The notes: a model not told the origin generated them from the sequence alone. A stretch of DNA of 64,000 nt from Neurospora tetraspora (GCF_033439725.1 NW_026944390.1:2604001-2668000), one strand, 5' to 3'. Positions 41,404 to 52,330 are shown, counted from the first letter of the stretch. Numbers and translations are program-made.

Positions 41404-43041
41404 ATGGAGCGGATTCAGCTGCCGTATACACTCCAAACACGGGTAGGTATGGTCACAAACAACGGCCTGCCGGCAACGTACTGGGGGTATGTCACCACCA
41501 CCGCGAAGGGCGAGGCCCTCGAGAAGCACGATACCGTAACCTTACCAGACGTCAAAACCGCTGCGTACAACCAGTTCCGGGAGAGCTTGGAGGATCTCTC
41601 AATAACCGAGAACTGGGAAATCAGCTCGTTCCAAGACTACGTCGAGACAGACTGGTTCGATGCCAGTCATGCCGCTATCTCGGAGACAGTCATCGCCTGC
41701 TTGCGCACCAACCGGCTTCCTAACCGAGAGCTCATCCGGGGAAGGAAAATTGACAAGGACCGCTTCATCGACAACGTCTTGGCTTACCGCAACCAGAAGA
41801 ACGATATCCACCAGCTGATGACCTTCATGAAGAACCGCAGCCGGCTAAGCCTGGAGCAGGCCGCGGCGGTTGTGGTATCAGCGTTCGTCAACCATAATCG
41901 GCTGGCCGACGCCGAGGTGCTGCTCCACGAGCTGACAGGCGTCCTGGCGGTGTCATACATGAGCGAGAAGTGGGACATGACTGTATCTCGGAACACACTG
42001 GCCAAAGGCGCGGCCGAGGCGTTCGCACATGCGGCTGAGATGGCGCAGCTATGCTGCTCCAAGGCCATCGAGCGACGCGGCGAGTTGGCGGTGGAACCGC
42101 CGAGGAACTATCGCGATTTTGTCCAGTTGCTGTTGCGTGTGAGAAGCGTGCGTCCGCGCACCAAAGACAGATGCCTGTATATCCCGCCGTGGATGTTTGA
42201 GGCAGCGGGTATCGAGCCTGCCGGCGGCCATGAGGTGCATCTGAACGAGTACCAAGCTGATCTGGAGGAGAAGGACCAGCTACTCGATGTTCTAAGAGGG
42301 TACAAATGGCCCGAGAACCCGGCAGGGGGTGACAGCATCATCTTGTCGAAGCACCCCTTCCGCATACTCCAACGCAGCATCTTCCGGCTCTACCATTTCT
42401 GGGATCCGATGGTCAGGCTGCGGCGCAGGGTCCGCGAGCTGGAGGATAAAGTCTTGTATGCTTCGGCGTGGATCGATAAGCAGTTGCGCGAGACAGACGA
42501 CGTTGCTAAGGTGGCATTCTGGTTCTTTGCCTACCAGAGACGGCTCCAGCTGAAGGTCGTCAGCGACAACCGCTGGACGCGGTTCCTGGCCAAGGGCGAG
42601 GGCTCGCTGCTCTACCAGAATAACCTCAAGCTGAAGTCCACGTTTGAGCAAGCCCTAGCACGTATCGCGGGCTTGGAACTGGATAGTCTTACCAAAGGCG
42701 GCGACGGGGATACGCTAGGCCTGATAGACGAGACGTGTCTCCTCATGAAGGAGTACGTGGACCTTTACGGCCGGGGGAAGAAGGAGAGTCTGGTCTTCCA
42801 GAAGGGAATCAGCGGTGGGAAAGGAAGGGGGCCGGTCGACGAGTATAACATGCTGTGTGTTATCCTGCGGGATCTCAAGTCCAGGGCGGAGGAAGAAGGT
42901 ATCGAGGACCTGCCTGGCCCGGTGTACAAGTTCTTGGCCAAAGACATCATGTTCTGGAATAAGAGCTGGGATGATGATGCATTTGCCAACGGCAAGGTGC
43001 ATGGCTGGGAGGAGTGGGTTGTGAAGAGGGGGCTGGTTTAG
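41404..43041 (+). CDS. hypothetical protein, 545 residues, no domain recognised
   Basis: A single open exon. I prefer ATG 41404 (MERIQLPYTLQTRVGMVTNN) because it follows TACCATGG; the frame is open back to ATG 41359, giving 15 more residues. The protein is largely helical and charged, with no signal peptide, no membrane helix and no zinc motif. Notable segments are RFIDNVLAYRNQKNDIHQLM, LSLEQAAAVVVSAFVNHNRL (possibly a helical repeat) and the C-terminal GPVYKFLAKDIMFWNKSWDD. Base composition is GC-rich and third positions look coding. No frame damage. It stands alone between repeat-rich areas. I cannot propose a function. Confidence 0.7.
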   Translation: MERIQLPYTLQTRVGMVTNNGLPATYWGYVTTTAKGEALEKHDTVTLPDVKTAAYNQFRESLEDLSITENWEISSFQDYVETDWFDASHAAISETVIACLRTNRLPNRELIRGRKIDKDRFIDNVLAYRNQKNDIHQLMTFMKNRSRLSLEQAAAVVVSAFVNHNRLADAEVLLHELTGVLAVSYMSEKWDMTVSRNTLAKGAAEAFAHAAEMAQLCCSKAIERRGELAVEPPRNYRDFVQLLLRVRSVRPRTKDRCLYIPPWMFEAAGIEPAGGHEVHLNEYQADLEEKDQLLDVLRGYKWPENPAGGDSIILSKHPFRILQRSIFRLYHFWDPMVRLRRRVRELEDKVLYASAWIDKQLRETDDVAKVAFWFFAYQRRLQLKVVSDNRWTRFLAKGEGSLLYQNNLKLKSTFEQALARIAGLELDSLTKGGDGDTLGLIDETCLLMKEYVDLYGRGKKESLVFQKGISGGKGRGPVDEYNMLCVILRDLKSRAEEEGIEDLPGPVYKFLAKDIMFWNKSWDDDAFANGKVHGWEEWVVKRGLV

Positions 43042-43448
43042 GGGACTTGCACAGTCGGCGTGATCATAGGTATTCTGCAAATCCAAATGCCCTAACGTAT
43101 CTTTATTTCAACAAAAAAGACTCGTGTAAATCGGGTGTCGTTCCAGCTTGTATATCCAGGTGTAAGTACCCGTTTTGTCAGTCATGTTCCTGCCTCTTTA
43201 GAATACAAATGAGATCACGATAGAAGTTTGCCAGCCACGTCTGGCACTCCGGCCTGCAAGGTACTTTCCCCGATCTACTCCATCACTAGTGTACATCCGT
43301 CCGCCCGTCGTGCTTATCGCGCAATCGTTAAACAACCCCGAACAAAACGCCGTGACCGCCTGGAAGATACACGAAAGGAACTATCTAGGAAGACATTTTG
43401 AGGCACCAAGACGGACTAAGGTAGTGAGATATGTACCTGGGTCCCAAG
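43042..43448. other. 3' flank of the hypothetical gene
   Basis: No gene is supported. The short frame 43289-43549 runs into the tandem repeat described next. Confidence 0.4.
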
Positions 43449-43627
43449 CCACGCTTGAGCCCGTTATGCTAGGGTGTGTGTGGGAGTTAGTAAGCTGCGA
43501 GGATAAAGAGGAGGAGAATAATAACGTACCTGTAGGACGCCACGCTTGAGTCCGTTATGTTAGGGGGTGCGTGGGAGTTAGTAAGCTGCGATGATAAAGA
43601 GGAGGAGAAAAACGTACCTGTAGGACT
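43449..43627 (+). repeat. tandem duplication of a 91-bp unit
   Basis: Two units (43449-43539 and 43540-43627) share CCACGCTTGAG, CCGTTATG, GGGAGTTAGTAAGCTGCGA and AACGTACCTGTAGGAC with a few changes. It is intergenic. Confidence 0.85.
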
Positions 43628-43737
43628 TTTAGCCCTCCACCTACCCGTAGGCCATGCCATTTACACCTACACTGCCTAAACACCAAGAAAGAAGAGAAGA
43701 AACACACATTACCAACTCCTACCCTCTCTTCTTCCCT

Positions 43738-44035
43738 ACTACCCTCCTCCTAACGTACGTCCGACCCACGGTCAAAGCCGCCACTGGGACCACGCTTACT
43801 CCTCCCCTCCCCACAACCCTTTACCCCCCCTCCCTAACTCCCTTGTCCCCCACTATTCCACTCCCCGCTATTCCACCCCCCACTGCCTCTCACCCTTCCT
43901 TTCCCTCTATTACCCTCCTCCCGACGTACATCCGACCTACAGTCAAAACCGCCACTGAGACCACGCTCTACAACACCATAGTACTCCTCCCCTCCCTACA
44001 ACCCTTCACGCCCCCTCCCTAACTCCCTCCCCCCC
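43738..44035 (+). repeat. imperfect tandem duplication, pyrimidine-rich (about 180-bp unit)
   Basis: The segment ACTACCCTCCTCCTAACGTACGTCCGACCCACGGTC... is repeated from about 43915 as ATTACCCTCCTCCCGACGTACATCCGACCTACAGTC..., each followed by CCGCCACTG and a CCCTCCC-rich stretch. Mismatches are mainly C/T. Confidence 0.75.
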
Positions 44036-44089
44036 CGGTACTATTCCACTCCCCACCGCACGCACAGCCTCTTAAGGATACTTAGGTGG

Positions 44090-44247
44090 CCGGGTCCGCT
44101 CTTGGGGAGCGGCGCCGCCTCTGCCACCACCTCTGCCACCACCTCTGCCTCTGTTGTTGTTGGACGGGCGGACCTCCTTCCTGAAGTTGATGCTGGCACG
44201 GCATGCGGCCGAGAAGTGACCCTTGCGGCCACAGCGGGTGCAGGATA
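44090..44247 (-). pseudogene. gag zinc-knuckle relic of another LTR element
   Basis: The minus strand encodes CTRCGRKGHFSAAC, a C-x2-C-x4-H-x4-C zinc knuckle, followed by an Asn/Arg/Gly-rich tail (RGRGGGRGGGRGG). It ends abruptly at 44244, where the NACHT-WD40 copy 2 homology begins. It is read on the strand opposite to the receptor. Confidence 0.7.
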
Positions 44248-47218
44248 CAAGTTACGTCTCGTCTCGAGCAGCTTGTTAGCTATACAATGCACCAAGAAAT
44301 ACAACAAATGTCAGAGAAGGACCAGCAATGCCTGAAGCACTTGCGCCTTACCGATCCTCGCGATGATAAAGTCCGCATCGAACGGACCAAAGGCGGCCTT
44401 TTGCAAAACTCATATTGTTGGGTCCTCAATAACGCTGACTTTCAACAATGGCGTGACGACCCACAGCACCGACTGCTCTGGATCAAGGGCGACCCCGGCA
44501 AAGGGAAGACTATGTTGCTGTGCGGCATCATCAATGAGCTGGATCAAGGCGATACTGTCAACGCGCGCCACTGCAATGTGGCCTACTTCTTCTGCCAAGC
44601 TACCGACTCTCGCATCAACAATGCAACCGCCGTACTGCGCGGCCTAATCTACCTGCTTATCGAGCAGCAGCCATCTGTCCTCCCACACCTGCGGAAGGAG
44701 TATGACCGTGCAGGCGAAGGCCTCTTCAAAGATGCAAATACGTGGGACGCCCTATCGAGAATCTTCACCAACATCCTACGAGACCCAAGCCTCCGAACGA
44801 CCTACCTAGTCATTGACGCGCTTGACGAGTGCGTTACAACAGACCTGCCACAGCTTCTCGACTTTATTGCTCAGCAATCATCATCTGGATCTCGAGTCAA
44901 GTGGATCGTCTCAAGCCGTAATTGGCCGCAAATTGAGGAACGGTTGGAGAAAGCCGCAGATAAAGTGAAGGTCTCCCTGGAGTTAAATGCGGAATCCGTC
45001 GCAGCGGCTGTCAATGCATTTATCCTGCACAAGGTGGATGACCTAGCAGGGCTGAAGAAGTATGATCCAAGGACAAAAAAGACCGTTCAGGACTACCTGT
45101 GCTCCAACGCGCAAGATACGTTCCTTTGGGTGGCGTTAGTCTGTCAAGCGCTTGAGAAGGTCCAGAAAGGGTTTACCCTAAAAAAGCTACGCATGTTTCC
45201 ATCTGGACTGGATGCTCTATATGCGCGGATGAGAGAGGATATGAGCCAGCTCGATGAATCCGATCTTTGCAAGCGCCTTCTTGCTATTGTTACAATTGTT
45301 CGCCGGCCAATTAGCCTTGAAGAATTAACTACTCTCGCCGACGAGCTTGATAACACTTACGACGATTCCGAGTCATTAGAAACAACTATAGGGCTTTGTG
45401 GTTCATTTCTAACACTACGAGAACGAACCATCTATTTTGTCCATCAATCAGCTAAGGACTTTTTACTTGGCAATGCCTCTGATAAAGCTGGCAACCAAGC
45501 TTCTCAGGAGACGTTCAAGTGGATTTTTCCTTCTGGGAAAGAAGATGTGAATTATACCATCTTCTTGAGGTCACTTAAAGCCATGTCTACAACACTGCGA
45601 CGCAACATATACGGCTTAAGGGCACCGGGATTTCCGAGCGACAAGGTCCAAGTACCGAATCCGGATCCGCTAGCGACGGTGCGGTACTCGTGCGTCTACT
45701 GGGTTGATCACTTGTGTGACTCGGTTTCCGGCACGAACACAAAACGGGATGATCTTTTACGGGATGACGGGGTTGTCTATGCATTCCTTAAGATGAAGTA
45801 CCTTTACTGGCTGGAAGCTCTAAGTCTACTCCAAGTTATGCCTGCGGGCGTTGTTGCTATTAGAAAGCTCGAGGGCCTGCTAGTAAGTATAAGTCTAACT
45901 CCGCACTAGGAACTTAGTCTAACTAAAGATATAGGGAGGTAATGATCAGTCGCAGTTATCAAAGCTTGTTTGGGATGCTTACCGGTTTGCTCTGTCTTAT
46001 AAGTCAATAATAGAGCAAGCTCCCCTTCAAACATACATATCAGCGCTTGTATTTGCTCCAAGCAGTGGCTTGATAAAGAGGAATTTCAGGGCAGAAGAAC
46101 CTGAATGGATTCGAACTAAGCCGGCTGTAGAATTGGATTGGAATGCATGCCTCCAGACCCTAGAAGGCTATAGCGGCCCCGTTCCCTCAGTGGCATTCTC
46201 GCCTGATGGCCAACGGCTTGCGTCCGGTTCGGGGGACAACACGATCAAGATCTGGGATCCGGCGTCGGGGAGCTGCCTCCAGACCCTAGAAGGCCATAGC
46301 GGCCCCGTTCCCTCAGTGGCATTCTCGCCTGATGGCCAGCGGCTTGCGTCCGGTTCGTACGACAACACGATCAAGATCTGGGATCTGGCATCGGGGAGCT
46401 GCCTCCAGACCCTAGAAGGCCATAGCGACTCTGTTCTCTCAGTGGCATTCTCGCCTGATGGCCAATGGCTTGCGTCCAGTTCGTACGACAACACGATCAA
46501 GATCTGGGATCCGGCGTCAGGGAGCTGCCTCCAGACCCTAGAAGGCCATAGCGGCTACGTTGGCTCAGTAGCATTCTCGCCTGATGGCCAACAGCTTGCG
46601 TCCAGTTCATGGGACAACACGATCAAGATCTGGGATCTGGCGTCGGGGAGCTGCCTCCAGACCCTAGAAGGCCATAGCTGCTACGTTGGCTCAGTGGCAT
46701 TCTCGCCTGATGGCCAACGGCTTGCGTCTGGTTCGGATGACAACACGATCAAGATCTGGGATCCGGCGTCGGGGAGCTGCCTCCAGACCCTAGAAGGCCA
46801 TAGCCGCCCCGTTCCCTCAGTGGCATTCTCGCCTGATGGCCAACGGCTTGCGTCCGGTTCGTGCGACAACACGATCAAGATCTGGGATCCGGTGTCAGGG
46901 AGCTGTCTCCAAACGATTATTACTAGTACTATGATGACCTATATATCATTTGACCATACTAATTGCTACCTACGTACCAACGTTGGACGTATTAAAATAG
47001 ATACAGAAACTACCGAAAGCCAAGTTGTACTAGATAATCCAGAGAGCCATGGCTATGGCTTGGGACAGGGTAGTTCGTGGATTACTTGCAACGGCCAGAA
47101 CGTACTCTGGCTGCCACCGAATTACCGACCGTCTAGTTGTGACCTCCAGGGACGGATGATATCCATCGGCAGCGAATCGGGACTGGTTTGGTTTATTGGC
47201 TTCTCGCAAGACATATAA
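44203..47218 (+). CDS. NACHT-WD40 receptor (NWD type), copy 2: 6 WD repeats, open frame
   Basis: The open frame starts at ATG 44203 inside the reverse complement of a gag relic and joins receptor sequence at 44244; ATG 44287 is an alternative start. The NACHT domain has GDPGKGKTML (about residues 95-104) and TYLVIDALDE (about 200-209). An intron at 45883-45934 joins LEGLL to GGNDQSQLSKL. Exon 2 holds six 42-residue WD40 repeats (46145-46905) and the cap to a stop at 47216-47218, giving 987 residues. The N-terminal NWD domain found at 6.7-7.4 kb is missing, as in copy 1, with the same breakpoint. Compared with copy 1 the NACHT N-half is nearly identical, but about 90 residues at 45142-45420 are strongly different. 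If expressed, it would be a STAND NTPase with a sensor array but no known N-terminal effector domain. Likely role is allorecognition or defence; this is family knowledge, not shown here. Confidence 0.85.
46145..46905 (+). repeat. six tandem 126-bp WD40 repeat units (copy 2)
   Basis: Six near-identical units encode SCLQTLEGHS..V.SVAFSPDGQ.LAS.S..DNTIKIWD. All six have DNT before IKIW, unlike copy 1, which has DQT or DHT, so the units have been homogenised within each array. Confidence 0.9.
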
Positions 47219-47929
47219 TGTATTCTATGTCTTTCTTAATTCCTTTCTCTCTATTTCATTTTCCTAGCGTGCCACCAGAAGGGTTTGTGAAGATGGGCAA
47301 ATTTATAGGAATTTTGTAAATTCTAGTAACCTTCTACTGTTGTCAAGATGATGTATTCCATTGCGAAGAAGCAAGACTATTCCATCCCTTGACTCTCCTT
47401 TTGCGGGTGCCTGTGCTGTCCAGATGCCACGGGATTAACTCGTGACTGCCCAGTCATGGCCAAGCTTGGTACAATAGTAGAGGCCTCGATTCTCCTCGAT
47501 CGGATAAGTGGTCTCTTCCTTGGTGGTGTTTGGGAGAGCCAACATACTTGTAGTAGCGTCGCCATAGCTACATGGTCTTCCCTAGTCTAGATGCGGGGGA
47601 TCGCGGTTTAACATGCAGCTTTATACCACCGATTGGGTGTTGGAAGGTACTCCAAGACTGACTTTATACTAGGTAGTAATTTGGCTCGTATGGGTGACGA
47701 AATGCTATCCCTCTTTCTGGATTAACCATGCCGACTGATGGGAAGAAGCTCAGTCTTGTGAATGGTCGTTACTACCACTCCAACATCTCCGGTTCAGAAT
47801 TCCGCCTGCGGCTTTGAACTTGGTTGTGATAACCCAGAACAGGACAGCGAGTTCTACAACTTTACGCCCCCGCCGCTGGAGGATAAGGTCACCGTGTGCT
47901 TCCATAGAACCATGATATCGAAACCTAAT
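47219..47929. other. downstream flank of NACHT-WD40 copy 2
   Basis: The part to about 47570 aligns with 26325-26598 plus 26974-27050 (GACTGCC.AGTCATGGCCAAG, GAGGCCTC, GGGAGAGCCAA). The remainder holds a 77-codon frame (47762-47995) with no motif. No gene is supported. Confidence 0.6.
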
Positions 47930-48077
47930 TTAGAATTAACCTTCAATGTGCTAGCCCGCCTCATAGGCTTAGCCGCGCTTGGCGTGAGTACCTAGGTGGA
48001 AACGGTGTATTCGGTGAGCTTGGCGTGAGTGATGGGATGAAAACGCTTCTGGAAACGCCGGCGTTTCTACACCTCTG

Positions 48078-48460
48078 TGTGACGAACGGCAGTCTGATCT
48101 GCCTAAGTGGGATAACTGAAGGTGAAGACTATCAGAAGACGTTCGGTGAAGCCAAAAGGTTCACGACAAGTATGGTAGCGTTATACTAGTCTCAATGATA
48201 ATGATCTGTTGACTACTGCAGAACTATCTGACAATCTGAGTTCTCCAGTCTTCCCTTTATACTCTGGTGTCTCTAATTACATGCATCTGGCTCATTGACC
48301 GCGAACTGGCTCATAAGCCCTGAGCTGGCTCACCTTCATGAGCCTGGCTCGCCTCCATGAGCCTGCCATCCTTGTCATGGTTACACTGCCCGGCCTTCAC
48401 GTGGCTTGTTGTGTACCAGGGGCTTGGTTGGCCCGTGTCCTTCGCTTAAAGTCCGTAACA
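48078..48460 (-). mobile_element. solo LTR L3 with CTCTG target duplication
   Basis: A 383-bp LTR in minus orientation (plus strand TGTGACGAAC...GTCCGTAACA). CTCTG flanks it at 48073-48077 and 48461-48465. The paralogous repeat near 28130 lacks it. Confidence 0.9.
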
Positions 48461-48530
48461 CTCTGCCGGCCTATGAAAGGTCAATTTTTGACTTTTGCCA
48501 CAGCGTGGCACCTACAGAAAAAGTGCCCAG

Positions 48531-48921
48531 TGTTACGAACTTAAGCGACACAGGGGCTGACCAAGCCCTTGGGACGCGACAGCACTGTTAGAGATGGTTG
48601 AGTGTAACCCCAGACGGGGATTGGCCGGAAGGGCGCTCACCGTGGGAGAGTGCTCACGGTGAGCCACTGCTCACGGTGAGCAGGAAGGCATCGTGAGCCA
48701 ACATGCAAAACAGGCACACAGGCAGGACGGCCAGGAGTATAAAGAGACGACTGGAGAACTCAGATTGTCAGATAGTTCGACAGTAGTCAATTGATCATTA
48801 TCACCGAGACCAGTATTACGCAAGCATACTTGTTGTGAACCTTTTGGCTTCACCGAACGACTCTGATAGTTTACGACCTTCAGCTATCTCATTTAGGCAG
48901 ATCAGACTGCCGTTCGTCACA
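48531..48921 (+). mobile_element. solo LTR L4 with CCCAG target duplication
   Basis: A 391-bp LTR from TGTTACGAACTTAAGCG to CGTTCGTCACA. CCCAG flanks it at 48526-48530 and 48922-48926. At about 28182 the empty-site copy has a single CCCAG in AAAGTGCCCAGCCGCTA. Confidence 0.92.
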
Positions 48922-49362
48922 CCCAGCCGCTAACCTCTGTTCCCCTACTTTCTGTAGGATCGACGTACTCGCCCTAACATTCATATCCCGGCAGAGGTGT
49001 AGCTGAGTCATCCAAACCCCTGTAAAAAAAACTACTCCCATAGACTTTTGTTGTTGTTGTTGTTATTTTTAACGTCTACTTCCGCCTCCCGTAGGGCATG
49101 AGACGTGCCACAGCGGTGAATCTAGTGTACAAAGATAAGAGCAGTGCCCTGACACGCCCTGTGGCGCCCAGTGTCTCTATTCCATCCACCAAACCAGTAA
49201 TCCGAGGGCAAACCGAGGCCTATAGCCAGTGTGTCTCACGTGCTGCCCATAGCGTAAACGCGGCCCAGCACCTCCATCAACCGCCCCGTGGACGAGCCAG
49301 CGATGTGGCGAAATCCGTAAAGACAAAGAAAAGACAAAAGAAAAGGGGAAACTAAAAACACT

Positions 49363-52330
49363 CTACTCCTCACCGCTCTCTCCCTCGCTGCCGTCCCTCA
49401 CGGCTTCCTCCCGCCGTCTAACACGATGGACCAGCCTGTCCAAATCCACCGTAACCCTCTCGATCTCGTGGCCTTGGCCAACTTCTATCCCTTCGTCCCG
49501 TAAGAACCCGGTGAAGTCGTCAGCGGTGCCTCCGTCGTCAATGTGTTTTTGCCAGAGTGTCTGGCGCCAAGCCTTCCTTGTGCAAGTCCATGAAAAGAAG
49601 TGGGAGGTCTGTATTCTAGCAATAAATCGTTGCCAGTATATACCGATAGCAAGGGAGAGATTCTCCCGCGTAGCCGCCTCGCCTGTGACCGGGGAGACCG
49701 CGTACGCCTTCCTACAGAAGAAGGGGTGGAAGGGGTTCTTCCAGCTTCCACAGAAGCATGTGAGCAAGGCGTCTTCGTGCTCGAAGCGCTCGTGGTAGTC
49801 CTTGAAATCCCCGTGGCCTGATCTAGCCGCCAGAAGATGGTGAAAGGAGCGCCTATCCAGCTCCAACTCTTCATTAGGCTTAATAGAGACGCCCAGCTTA
49901 TAGCCTGCATACGACTCTGGCCTGTTCTCTGCCCACCATATCCTAAAATCCGTACGTATCTCTCTTTTGGCTAGCCGCTTTGAATGTGCAAGGGTAGCCA
50001 GACCTCCGTTGACCACCTCTCCCCCTTCGGCGCCCGCTTTAGCAAGCTCGTCAGCGATTTCGTTGCCTGTAATACCCTTGTGGCCGGGGACCCAGCGCAC
50101 GTCTACCAAGTCCGGGCCGTAAGATTTCCGGGTATCTCTAAAGTCGAGGAAGGCTGCCTGCGACGATATCGCCGGGGTGCCGCGAAGGCCCCTAATGACC
50201 GACGTATTATCAAGGCATACCGTAATGCGCGGGCGGGCGTGTGCCTCCGTGAAAAGTGCTACCGCGGCTTTAAGGCCATATCTCGCTCCTTCTGCCTCTG
50301 CATCAAAGACTTCCGCATGTTCTAACTGACCGCAGCCGCGGCCAAGCTCTGTCTGACCCTGTAAAACCACGTAACCGAAGCCGACGCATTCGCCGTCCGG
50401 CCGTTCCTCCTCAGCATCCGGGTCCTCCGCGTGTATTGGAAGGTCTATTTGTTTAGCAATCATGGAGCCATCAGTATAAACGACGACTTCCGTAGGATGT
50501 AGCCAGAGGAGCCACTCTTTAAATTCCACGGCCGCCCTATCTTTAGACGTAGGCGCTGGGTTTTTGTGAGTGTCCCCATTATAAATTGGCGGCTGCAAAA
50601 TTGGCCGCGGGAAGGGCAAAGCGAGCTGGGCGGCCGTCTGTAGTGATGTAAGGCGGCGGGGTAGGCCATGTCGCGTTGCTCGCACCTCTGTGAGGCGTGG
50701 GACGAGTGGGTGGGTGGGGTCTAAGGCGAGGAGGCGGACGGTGTGTCGCCGGCGGGCTGCCTCTAGAAGAAGGGGGGCCGGGGGAAGGCTGGCCTCGCGG
50801 TAGAGGATAGCACGGCGGGTCGTCTTCCAAACCGGCAAACTGGCGCGAATAGCGATGTTAACTACAGTCTGGACTTTACGGACGTGGTCCGCCAGGCCGT
50901 TACTAACAAGCGGAAATTCCCCTTGCTTGCGGTATAGAGCATGCTTTTTGTGGCCCGGCCACCAGATTTCGGAGCCAAAGAGAGCTTTTGGCAGGACAAC
51001 AGCCTTCATGGCTTTCACCATAGAGCCTGGAGGGGCGCCATAGTAGACCCTATTCAGGCCACGGATGTGCTGGACTACCTGCTTAGCTGAGGCGAGTTTG
51101 TGCTCAATGTGGTACTTCCAGTTTAGCTTGCTATGGAGCCAAATCCCTAGCCAGCGCATCGCTGGCTGTGCAGCAACTACAACCTCGCCGTGCGTGATAG
51201 TCGAGAAGGGAGCAGTTAGTCTCCTTCTAGAGAAGAACTGGATCTCTGTCTTGTCCGGGGAAAAATTGACGGCGTTATCTACCCCCCACCGGACCATGGC
51301 GTCCAACTCCTGTTGGGCCTTCTCAGCAACTTCCTCGTTGGAAGAGCCAGTGATGAGGACCGCACAGTCATCGGCGTACCCAAAATGTTGTGCTTCGCTT
51401 TCTCCCAGGCGATGTACCGGTTCCGTATAGAGCAAATAGATAATCGGCGAAGCAGGAGAACCCTGGGGGAGCCCACATTTGAGGCGACGCATAGGGGTAG
51501 TCACCCCCGGGCAGCGAACGCAAGCCATTCGATCCGTCATAAAAGACTCGACCTAGCAGACTACGCAATTTGGCCATCCCTGTTCCCGCAAGCGTAAGAC
51601 CAACCTATTTACTAATACAGCATCGAAAGCACCCTTGACATCCGCAGCCACCAGTGCAGCCACGAACCCTCTATCGAGTGCATCTTCGATGCCGTGCACC
51701 AAAGCTTCCACAATATCAACAGCCGAACGCTTAGGGAGGGCACCCGCCTGTTGAGGATTTAATACCCCGTTAGAGATAGCCGTCCAAGCGATCCGTCTGC
51801 CAATTAAACGCTCAATACCTTTTCCAAGGCAGGATAGGAGTGAGATTGGCCGCCATCCTTTGGCCGTTGTTTGGTCTTTTCCCGGTTTTGGTATCATAAC
51901 CACCTCCGCTTGTCGAAAGACCTGAGGGTGGTAGCCGGTAGCGACGCAGCCCTGGTAGAGTTGCTGGACAGAGTCTTTAATAGACTCCCAAGACGCTTTC
52001 AGCATACGGACTGTAATGCCGTCGGCGCCGGGGGACGTATTGCCGGTGCCGCAGAGGGTTTTATAGACTTCGTCGGCGTAGACGACCGGAGACCAGGGTA
52101 AACGACGACGTGGCACCGTAGGCACCCAGCCGGTTTCAAGGTCCTCGTCTTTACCATTCCTCTCTAGCAGGGCCGTACGGAGGGCTTCTGCCTTGGCTTC
52201 TGGGTCTACGATAGCCCGCCCATCTATAATAAGCGGGGGGGCTTCCATACGGTCGCGGGGCTTGTGCCACGCTACGATCCGATAGATGTCCTTATCATCG
52301 CGTGCTTTGCTGATGAGGTTGTCGAAAAAC
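49363..52330 (-). pseudogene. LINE ORF2: reverse transcriptase and RNase H, one in-frame TAG, no endonuclease
   Basis: The frame is open from about 52330 (FFDNLISKARDDKDIYRI) to the stop at 49363, except for a TAG at 51553-51555 between NCVVC and VESFMTDR, where relatives usually have Trp. Reverse transcriptase motifs are NTSPGADGITVRML, IPKPGKDQTTAKGWRPISLL, the LPQGSPASP block and FGYADD (near 51383). A type I RNase H follows, with YTDGS, DAEAEGARYGL, CLDNTS and WVPGHKGITGNEIADELAK, which supplies the D-E-D-D set. The C-terminus has a Cys/His stretch (CFCGSWKNPFHPFFC). The enzyme would copy its own RNA at a nick in DNA, but with the endonuclease domain absent it cannot make that nick itself. 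Confidence 0.85.

Larger units (their letters stand above)
47930..49045 (+). repeat. R3-type long repeat, copy E, interrupted by two solo LTRs
   Basis: From AACCTTCAATGTGCTAG to CATCCAAACCCCTGT and CTACTCCCATAGAC. After removal of L3 and L4 it aligns with 28072-28290. The shorter R3 arms at 5.2 and 53.3 kb share its two ends but lack the middle. Confidence 0.75.
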
